Shown in pieces: positions 1-7,500 of a stretch of 18,129 bases of DNA. The notes beneath the pieces were generated by a model. That model was not told where the DNA came from. It saw nothing but the letters and a program-made list of their open reading frames with translations, and searched no databases. Made by a program: the position numbers and the translations under genes. Position 1 is the first letter of the stretch. The number at the start of each line of letters is the position of its first letter. This stretch comes from an uncultured Lachnospiraceae bacterium (GTDB lineage Bacteria; Bacillota; Clostridia; Lachnospirales; Lachnospiraceae), in contig CAJTSB010000018.1 in NCBI GenBank assembly GCA_910578825.1, forward strand, positions 1 to 18,129, given 5' to 3'.

Positions 1-103
1 ATACTACCATTATCCGAAAGAACAAAGCCCCCACTTGTTTCTTTCGGTGAAAATGAAAGCTTTGAACCAAAGATAAGGTTAAATACTTATCCTCCCCTTT
101 TTG
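1..103 (+). other. Tail of an upstream transcription unit, gene unidentified
   Basis: One frame is open from position 2 to a TAA at 74-76, which could be the last 24 codons of an upstream gene; the residues match no family I recognise. The same stretch can fold into hairpins: CCGAAAG at 14-20 with CTTTCGG at 41-47, and GATAAG at 72-77 with CTTATC at 86-91. It leads directly into the terminator that follows. It could be a coding 3' end or the end of a structured RNA. In Bacillus the gene before deoB is xerD, but the visible residues do not look like a XerD C-terminus. Confidence 0.25.
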
Positions 104-145
104 AAATTCCCACAGGCGGCGATTGCCGGCTGTGGGAATTTTTTT
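104..145 (+). terminator. Rho-independent terminator before deoB
   Basis: The arms AAATTCCCACAG (104-115) and CTGTGGGAATTT (130-141) pair perfectly. An inner CGGC/GCCG stem closes on a GATT loop, and a run of seven T ends at 145. There is no T run on the opposite strand, so it acts on plus-strand transcripts. It isolates deoB from whatever lies upstream. Confidence 0.9.
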
Positions 146-160
146 GACGGCAAAAATATC

Positions 161-189
161 TTGCATACATTTCTAAAAGGTTCTATTAT
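161..189 (+). promoter_or_regulatory. Sigma-A type promoter for deoB
   Basis: TTGCAT at 161-166 and TATTAT at 184-189 are separated by exactly 17 bases. The site lies just after the terminator and about 33 bases before the deoB start, so transcription should begin near 196. Confidence 0.65.
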
Positions 190-222
190 ATTAGATACAA
201 CAGGAACAGGAGGTTGGTGCTT

Positions 223-1383
223 ATGAAACGTATTTTTTTGATTGTGTTAGACAGCGTGGGAATTGGAGAAATGCCGGATGCCGCAGATTTCGGGGACGAA
301 GGCAGCAATACGCTGCGTGCAGCCTCCACGAGCGAATACTTTTCCATGCCGAATATGAAGAAACTAGGACTGTTCCATATTGACGGGGTGGGTACGCAAA
401 CGCCGCAGAACGCCCCGTCAGGAGCGTTTGCGAGAATGACGGAGGCGTCTAAGGGAAAAGATACCACAATTGGACATTGGGAGATTGCGGGGCTGATTTC
501 TCCGAAACCTCTGCCGACCTATCCGCAGGGATTTCCGGAGGAGGTCATTCAGGAGTTTTCGAAGCGATGCGGGCGCGGCGTGCTTTGTAACAGACCGTAT
601 TCCGGAACAGAGGTAATCCGGGATTACGGCGCGGAGCATATGAAGAGCGGAGATCTGATTGTGTATACCTCCGCGGACTCGGTTTTTCAGGTAGCGGCGC
701 ATGAGAAGGTTGTTCCAGTCGAGACCTTGTATGAATATTGCCGGATTGCACGGGAGATGTTAGTCGGAGAACATGGCGTGGGCAGGGTGATTGCCCGGCC
801 GTTTGAGGGGGAACCGGGGAATTTCAGCCGTACGGTCAGGCGTCATGATTTCTCACTGGAACCGCTGGGGGTGACAATGCTCGACGTACTTGCAGCGCAT
901 GGCAAAGAGGTGCTCGGCGTTGGGAAAATCTATGACATTTTTGCGGGAAAGAGCGTGACAGATTCGGTGAGAACCAGTGGAAATGCGGACGGAATCGACA
1001 AGACGCTTGCATTTATGGAGCGTGAATTCGAGGGGTTATGTTTTGTGAATCTGGTTGATTTCGATATGCTCTACGGACATCGCAATGATGTGGATGGATA
1101 TGCAAAGGCATTAACTTATTTTGATGAACGGCTGCCGGAGATTTTAAACAAAATGAAAGAGGAAGACGTTTTAATGATTACGGCGGATCATGGCTGCGAC
1201 CCGTCCACACCATCTACCGATCATTCGAGGGAATATACGCCGCTTGTGATGTATGGCAGACCGGTTTCGGCGGGTCAGAATTTTGGAACCAGACCGACAT
1301 TTGCCGATATCGGCGCAACAGTGCTTGCTTATTTCGGAATCGAGTCAGAGATTGACGGAGAAAGTCTGGTGGAGTGGAAATGA
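223..1383 (+). CDS. deoB: Phosphopentomutase DeoB
   Basis: A metal-dependent mutase of the alkaline phosphatase superfamily that interconverts (deoxy)ribose 1-phosphate and 5-phosphate in the cytosol, linking nucleoside salvage to the pentose phosphate pathway. The 386-residue product has the usual family length. Visible motifs are the N-terminal metal Asp in FLIVLDSVGIGEMPDA, the phospho-acceptor threonine region KDTTIGHWE (residues 79-87), and the C-terminal metal ligands in NLVDFDMLYGHR and TADHGCDPSTPSTDHSREYT. ATG at 223 is chosen over the in-frame TTG at 214 because AGGAGG (208-213) sits 9 bases before it. The stop overlaps the next gene by 4 nt, so the MATE transporter is probably translationally coupled. 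Confidence 0.97.
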   Translation: MKRIFLIVLDSVGIGEMPDAADFGDEGSNTLRAASTSEYFSMPNMKKLGLFHIDGVGTQTPQNAPSGAFARMTEASKGKDTTIGHWEIAGLISPKPLPTYPQGFPEEVIQEFSKRCGRGVLCNRPYSGTEVIRDYGAEHMKSGDLIVYTSADSVFQVAAHEKVVPVETLYEYCRIAREMLVGEHGVGRVIARPFEGEPGNFSRTVRRHDFSLEPLGVTMLDVLAAHGKEVLGVGKIYDIFAGKSVTDSVRTSGNADGIDKTLAFMEREFEGLCFVNLVDFDMLYGHRNDVDGYAKALTYFDERLPEILNKMKEEDVLMITADHGCDPSTPSTDHSREYTPLVMYGRPVSAGQNFGTRPTFADIGATVLAYFGIESEIDGESLVEWK

Positions 1384-2738
1384 AAGCAAAATCATATGAG
1401 ATAGATATGTGCAATGGCCCGTTGTTTCCCAAAATTCTTGCGTTTTCGATTCCGCTCATGCTCTCCGGGATTCTGCAGCTTTTGTTTAACGCGGCGGATA
1501 TGATTGTGGTGGGAAGGTTTGCGGGCAGTACGGCGCTCGCAGCGGTCGGCGCCAATGCGGCATTGATTAATCTGCTTACCAACCTGTTTATCGGTTTTTC
1601 GGTGGGAGCAAATGTTCTGGTGGCGCAGTTTTATGGAGCCGGAAAAGAGCGTGAGATGAGTGAGACGGTTCACAGTGCGGTGGTGTTAAGCCTGCTCTGT
1701 GGCGGGATTCTGCTGGTCTTTGGCATTCTGATTGCGCCGCAGATTTTGATTGTGATGGGAACGCCGGGGGATGTTCTTTCTCAGGCAGTGCTTTATATCC
1801 GTATCTATTTTGCAGGAATTCCGGTACTTCTCTTATATAATTTTGGCAGTTCCATTCTGCGTGCGGTGGGGGATACGAAACGTCCCCTGTATTATCTTCT
1901 GGCGGCAGGTGTGATCAATATCATTCTGAACCTGATATTTGTGATCGGATTTCACCTCGGCGTTGCAGGCGTCGCTCTGGCGACTGTGATTTCCCAATGT
2001 GTGTCTGCCGCGCTTGTCGTGCGCTGCATGATGCGTATGGAGGGGGGCTGCCGCCTGGAGTTTTCAAAACTTGGGATCGATCGAGACAAAATCGTGCAGA
2101 TTATGCGGATTGGATTTCCGGCAGGTTTGCAGGGCACATTGTTTTCTTTGTCAAACGTGCTGATTCAGTCTTCGGTCAATTCGTTTGGCTCGGTGGCGAT
2201 GGCAGGGAATACGGCAGGGCAGAATATCGAGGGATTTATCTATATGGCGATGAATTCCTTCCATCAGACGGCGCTCAGTTTTTCCAGTCAGAATTATGGG
2301 GCGGGAAAATGTAAACGGATTGACCGGGTGCTGTTTCAGTGCCTTGGTCTGGTGACATTTGTGGGAGTAGCGCTTGGCTGGGCGGCTTATCTTCTGGGAG
2401 AACCGCTTTTGGGGATTTATTCTTCCGATCCGCATGTCATAGAAGTGGGGCTTTTGCGTATGTCGGTGATTTGTACGATGTATTGTCTTTGCGGAATTAT
2501 GGACGTACTCACGGGGGAATTGCGCGGTATCGGCTGTTCTGTATTTCCGATGGTGGTATCCCTGCTTGGCGTCTGTGCATTTCGTGTGTTCTGGATTTTT
2601 ACTGTTTTTCAGCAGTACCGGAGTCTGTGGGTGCTTTATATCTCCTATCCGGTATCCTGGACATTGACAGCAGCCGTAAATATGGTATGCTTTATGGTGG
2701 TTCAGAGAAAAAATAAAGCGGGCAAGGGAATGCTTTAA
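1380..2738 (+). CDS. MATE family multidrug/cation antiporter
   Basis: An inner-membrane exporter of the MATE family (NorM/DinF type), which uses a sodium or proton gradient to expel cationic or aromatic compounds. The 452-residue protein has the family length, about twelve hydrophobic segments, and the typical opening in which a short polar N-terminus precedes PLMLSGILQLLFNAADMIVVGRF. The two-fold repeat is visible: a second segment near residue 240 resembles the first (IGFPAGLQGTLFSLSNVLIQ). ATG at 1380 overlaps the deoB stop (ATGA); an in-frame GTG at 1374 is possible but has poorer spacing. The substrate cannot be told from sequence, and the link to deoB may be one of co-expression only. 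Confidence 0.9.
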   Translation: MKAKSYEIDMCNGPLFPKILAFSIPLMLSGILQLLFNAADMIVVGRFAGSTALAAVGANAALINLLTNLFIGFSVGANVLVAQFYGAGKEREMSETVHSAVVLSLLCGGILLVFGILIAPQILIVMGTPGDVLSQAVLYIRIYFAGIPVLLLYNFGSSILRAVGDTKRPLYYLLAAGVINIILNLIFVIGFHLGVAGVALATVISQCVSAALVVRCMMRMEGGCRLEFSKLGIDRDKIVQIMRIGFPAGLQGTLFSLSNVLIQSSVNSFGSVAMAGNTAGQNIEGFIYMAMNSFHQTALSFSSQNYGAGKCKRIDRVLFQCLGLVTFVGVALGWAAYLLGEPLLGIYSSDPHVIEVGLLRMSVICTMYCLCGIMDVLTGELRGIGCSVFPMVVSLLGVCAFRVFWIFTVFQQYRSLWVLYISYPVSWTLTAAVNMVCFMVVQRKNKAGKGML

Positions 2739-2783
2739 AAGATATACTGGAAAAGAATAGAACCTGGAAAGTGAGGAATTGTT

Positions 2784-4373
2784 TTGGCAGATTTACAAAA
2801 GGAAATAGAAAAACGCAGGACATTTGCAATTATTTCGCATCCGGATGCCGGAAAGACGACATTGACAGAGAAATTCCTGCTCTATGGCGGGGCAATCAAT
2901 CTGGCTGGCTCCGTAAAAGGAAAGGCTACCGCCAGACATGCGGTGTCCGACTGGATGGAGATTGAGAAGGAGAGGGGAATTTCCGTTACCTCTTCGGTAT
3001 TGCAGTTTAATTATGATAATTGCTGCATCAATATTCTGGATACCCCGGGGCATCAGGATTTCTCCGAGGATACTTACCGGACGTTGATGGCGGCGGATTC
3101 CGCAGTTATGGTGATTGACGGTTCGAAAGGCGTGGAGGCGCAGACGAGAAAGCTGTTCAAGGTATGCGTGATGCGCCATATACCGATTTTTACGTTTATC
3201 AACAAGATGGATCGTGATGCGAACGATACGTTTGACTTGCTGGATGAGATTGAAAAAGAACTTGGCATTGCCACCTGCCCCATCAACTGGCCGATTGGCT
3301 CCGGTAAAAATTTTAAGGGCGTCTACGACCGGAATACGAAAAAGGTTATGACCTTTACCGATACCCTCAAGGGAACGAAAGAAGGCGTTCAGAAAAATAT
3401 AGACATTGACGATCCCGAACTGGAGGCGGAAATAGGCGCAGATTATCTGGCGACGCTGACAGAGGAGATTGAACTTCTGGACGGAGCCAGCGCGGAATTT
3501 GATATGGAGCTGGTATCGAAGGGGGAGTTATCCCCGGTATTTTTCGGCTCCGCGCTTACGAATTTTGGTGTGGAAACATTTTTGCAGCATTTCCTGCAAA
3601 TGACAACCGCTCCCTTGCCCAGAAAAGCGGATATCGGAGAGATAGATCCGTTTTCGCCGGACTTCTCTGCCTTTGTGTTTAAGATTCAGGCCAATATGAA
3701 CAAGGCGCACCGTGACCGGATTGCGTTTATGCGTATCTGTTCCGGGAAATTCGAGGCTGGCATGGAGGTCACCCATATTCAGGGCGGCAGGAAACTGCGT
3801 CTGTCCCAACCGCAGCAGATGATGGCGCAGGAACGCAAGATCATCGAAGAGGCGTATGCCGGGGACATTATCGGCGTCTTTGATCCGGGTATTTTCTCGA
3901 TTGGAGATACTTTTACAACTGCGGCAGATAAGTTTGCCTTTGAGGGCATTCCCACGTTCGCGCCGGAACATTTTGCGAGGGTGCGCCAACTGGATACGAT
4001 GAAACGCAAGCAGTTTGTGAAAGGGATTACACAGATTGCGCAGGAGGGCGCGATTCAGATTTTTCAGGAGTACAACACCGGAATGGAAGAGATTATCGTG
4101 GGCGTTGTGGGCGTGCTGCAGTTCGATGTGTTGAAATATCGCCTGGAAAATGAATACAACGTGGACATTCGCCTGGAACAGCTTCCGTATGAGCATATTC
4201 GCTGGATTGAAAATAAGGAAATTGATATGGATAAACTGACGGGCACTTCCGACATGAAAAAAATCCAGGATTTGAAAGGAAATCCCCTGCTTTTGTTTGT
4301 CAATAGCTGGAGCGTGGGAATGACGCTGGAGCGCAACGAGGGTCTGGAGCTGTCCGAATTTGGACGAAATTGA
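2784..4373 (+). CDS. prfC: Peptide chain release factor 3
   Basis: A translational GTPase that removes release factors 1 and 2 from the ribosome after peptide release. The 529-residue product carries the G motifs in order: SHPDAGKTT (G1, residues 18-26), RGISVTSS (G2, about 64-71), DTPGH (G3, 86-90) and NKMD (G4, 140-143). The RF3-specific C-terminal domains follow, including VGVVGVLQFDVLKYRLENEY. The start is a TTG, preceded by GAGGAA six bases upstream; no better start exists because the family's N-terminal pattern (DLQKEIEKRRTFAIISHPDAGKTT) begins right there. It lies 45 nt after the MATE gene with no terminator between, so read-through is likely. Confidence 0.97.
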   Translation: MADLQKEIEKRRTFAIISHPDAGKTTLTEKFLLYGGAINLAGSVKGKATARHAVSDWMEIEKERGISVTSSVLQFNYDNCCINILDTPGHQDFSEDTYRTLMAADSAVMVIDGSKGVEAQTRKLFKVCVMRHIPIFTFINKMDRDANDTFDLLDEIEKELGIATCPINWPIGSGKNFKGVYDRNTKKVMTFTDTLKGTKEGVQKNIDIDDPELEAEIGADYLATLTEEIELLDGASAEFDMELVSKGELSPVFFGSALTNFGVETFLQHFLQMTTAPLPRKADIGEIDPFSPDFSAFVFKIQANMNKAHRDRIAFMRICSGKFEAGMEVTHIQGGRKLRLSQPQQMMAQERKIIEEAYAGDIIGVFDPGIFSIGDTFTTAADKFAFEGIPTFAPEHFARVRQLDTMKRKQFVKGITQIAQEGAIQIFQEYNTGMEEIIVGVVGVLQFDVLKYRLENEYNVDIRLEQLPYEHIRWIENKEIDMDKLTGTSDMKKIQDLKGNPLLLFVNSWSVGMTLERNEGLELSEFGRN

Positions 4374-4404
4374 GGAATTCGAGCAGTTTGAATCAGGGTA
4401 AAAA

Positions 4405-4460
4405 ACAGTGGTGTTTACTAAATTTTTAACAAATTGTAGGTAAATACCATTGTTTTTTTT
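4405..4460 (+). terminator. Rho-independent terminator after prfC
   Basis: The arms ACAGTGGTGTTTAC (4405-4418) and GTAAATACCATTGT (4440-4453) form 14 pairs, two of them G-U. The AT-rich loop can extend the stem (CTA with TAG). Eight T follow at 4453-4460. Confidence 0.85.
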
Positions 4461-4483
4461 ACTAAATTATAGTAAAATATAAT
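4457..4483 (+). promoter_or_regulatory. Candidate GH43 promoter with an embedded palindrome
   Basis: A perfect TATAAT lies at 4478-4483, about 97 bases before the GH43 start codon. The -35 region is poor: only a T-rich run shared with the prfC terminator lies 16-17 bases upstream. The spacer holds a perfect inverted repeat, TTTTACTA (4457-4464) with TAGTAAAA (4470-4477) around AATTA. That placement suits a regulator that acts between the -35 and -10 elements. The regulator is unknown. Confidence 0.45.
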
Positions 4484-4579
4484 ATACCAGTGACGTACTT
4501 GTGCAATGTTACTATGTACGATGGGAAATATTCTGTCAAAATGCACAAATGGCAGTATGTTTAGAAAAGGAGGAGAAGA

Positions 4580-7500
4580 ATGAGAAGAAAAAACATCATG
4601 AAAAAGTGTCTGGCAGCAATTTTATCATTTGCCATGACGGTCACGCTGCTCCCGGCTAATCCGTTGGGGACAGTGGAGGCGGCAGATGGGCCAGAGCCGG
4701 TTCTGCATTGGGATATGAGCCACGCAGACGGCAAGCTGAAGGATATCAGCGGAAACAATCTGGACGGCAGGCTTGTCAACTTAGACAATTCTGATTTTGT
4801 AACCATGGATGACGGCGTAAGCCAGGAGCTGATCTTTGAGGGAAAGGATAAAAACAAATATGTCGAGATTCCGGCAGGAGCGCTGAAAAAAGCCGGTTTG
4901 GAGTCATTTACCCTTGAGGCTACCTATACGGCGACGAAACAGTCAATGGCATGGCTGCTTACGCTCGGAACCACTGTGGGCGATTATCCGAATGTGAAGA
5001 ACTATCTCTTTGTATCTCCCTGGTCTTCGGATGGGGATTATTCGGGAAAAATTCTGGCAGCGATAAAAGATGGTTCAACGGAGGTGAGATGTGACAAGAA
5101 TACAGCTCCGGCTGGAGACAACGGCGGTGGAAAGAATATACTTTCCGTGGTATTTAAAGATGGTAATGTGACTTATTACCTGAATGGAAAAAAGTCGGCG
5201 ACGACAGAGACTACATATAAGATACAGGATATCCTGAGCGCAAACAGTACCAGCACCTCTATTGGATATATCGGGAGATCGCTGTATAATCCGGATCCGG
5301 CTTATCAGGGAAGTGTGCTTGACTTTAAGATTTACGATCAGGCGCTGACAACGGATCAGGTGAATGCGATCCATAAAGAAAAGACGGACGTATGGGCGGT
5401 AGACAAGAAGTTGAGGGCAGTAAAGGAAGGCTTGCTTAAGACGATGCTTAAGGATAATAAGAGCGTGGACCAAGTGGATTCCGATTTGGATTTTCCGGCA
5501 GAGGTGGACGGCGTTTCCCTGACATGGAAGACATCCAATACAGCTGCTGTAACGGCAGAAGGAAAGGTCAATGCGACTGCCGAGCCGAAGAAGGCAACCA
5601 TAAGCGTAAAAGGCACATACCAGGACAAGAGCTTTGAGGACAGCTATGAGCTCACGGTAATTACCAGGGACGGCGCGGAATATGAGGCTTTTATGGCTTA
5701 TGAAATTCCGGGTGCAGACAATATCAAAGGCAATATCACACTTCCGGCGAAAGGCAAAGAGGGGTCTGAGATTGTATGGACTTCTGACAAGGAAAATGTG
5801 ATCAGTCCGGTTGCACAGGGCGATAAACCTGCCGGAGTCGTAAACAGGCAGAGTACGGATACGAACGTGAAATTAACGGCAACCCTGAAACAGGCAGGCG
5901 GTGATAAGAAGAAGGAATACAACGTCACGGTAAAGGCAAAGGCAAACGTCGGTACGATGACGGATTATGTATTTGCATATTTTGCAGGCGATGGTGAGGG
6001 AGAACAGATTTTCCTGGCATCCAGCCGGGACGGTCTCAACTGGGTAGAGCTGAACGGTGGCAGGCCTGTACTGAAGTCCGAGTTGGGAACAAAGGGTCTG
6101 CGCGACCCCTATATCCTGCGTTCTCCGGAAGGCGATAAGTTCTATCTGGTAGCGACAGACTTATCGATTGCAGCAACCAACTGGGATTGGAGTGGTGTGC
6201 AGACAAACGGCAGCCAGGCGGTTATGGTTTGGGAGTCGGACGATCTGGTTCACTGGACGAATCAGAGAATGTGCGTTGTCAGCGCACAGATTGAGGCAGG
6301 ATGTACCTGGGCGCCGGAAATCTTCTATGACGATGCTACCGGAGAGTATATGCTGTTCTGGGCGTCTAAAGTCAAAGAAGACAACTATGCAAAACAGAGA
6401 ATTTACTATTGCAAGACCAGAGATTTCAATACATTTACAGATCCGCAAATATGGATTGACAATACCTGGGGAACGATTGACACGACCGTAATCAAAGGGG
6501 ATGACGGTAAATATTACCGTTTCTCCAAGAATGAAGATGGCGGAGCAAAATATATTTACGAAGAGGTAGCAGATTCGCTCCTCGGCGAATGGAAAGGCGT
6601 AGGCTGGACAACGGATCCTTCCAAGGGCAATGTAGGCGGAGGCGAGGGTCCCTGTGTTTTCAAAATAAATGAAGATGATATTGCCGGTGCAGACGGCGAA
6701 TACTGTCTGCTGATTGATGATTTCGGCGGAGTCAGATATTATCCGCAGGTGACGGATGATCTGGCGTCAGCAGATTTCCGCGATGCGAAAGACAAAGCAA
6801 GCCTGCCGACAAAACCCTGTCATGGTACGGTTATGAACATCACGGAGGAAGAATACAGCAGACTGATGACGGCCTATGGAATAATCATTTCTGAGGATAG
6901 CGTTCCAAGCTATGTGCCGGTAGGTTATACGCTCCCGGCAAAGGTTAAGGTAGATATTGCAGGACAATTGCAGGAAGCAGATGTTACCTGGGATAAAACG
7001 GACGATGAATTTGCGACCGCCGGGAAGACCGTGAAAGTGACAGGTACGGTTACTGTAAATGGCATGACTGCTACGATTACAAAAGAAATAACGGTAATCT
7101 CGAATACTGTTTATTTTATTGATTCAGGTGTTGGAAGCTGGAATGATAAGCTGAAGACATCCCAGCAGCATAGTTTGTTGAAACAATATACGGATCTGCG
7201 AAATGCGGTTCCGGATCAGCTCTATACGGCAGAAAGCGGCTGGGGATTTGTCAATGACAGTGAGAATACCATTGCAGGAAACCGTACGAGTACAAAGGAT
7301 GACATTTATTCCAATGGGTGGTATGCAAAAGGTGGCAAGAAATGTGAGTATGTCATTCCATTGGAGAACGGCAAGTACAAGGTGACCGGTTACTTTCAGG
7401 AGTGGTGGGGCAACCAGAATCGTACCATGGACTTCTATGCAGAATATACAGATGGCGCCGGACAGAAACAGACGTCTGAGAAGGTGCAGACGAAGAACCT

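Noticed and set aside
3528..4196. A 222-codon minus-strand open frame within prfC
   Set aside because: It mirrors a well-conserved RF3 coding region and has no ribosome site; it is a by-product of prfC codon use.
4484..4579. A c-di-GMP riboswitch before the GH43 gene, as found at some clostridial surface proteins
   Set aside because: The conserved GEMM core and tetraloop-receptor sequences are not present, and no strong secondary structure was seen in this leader.
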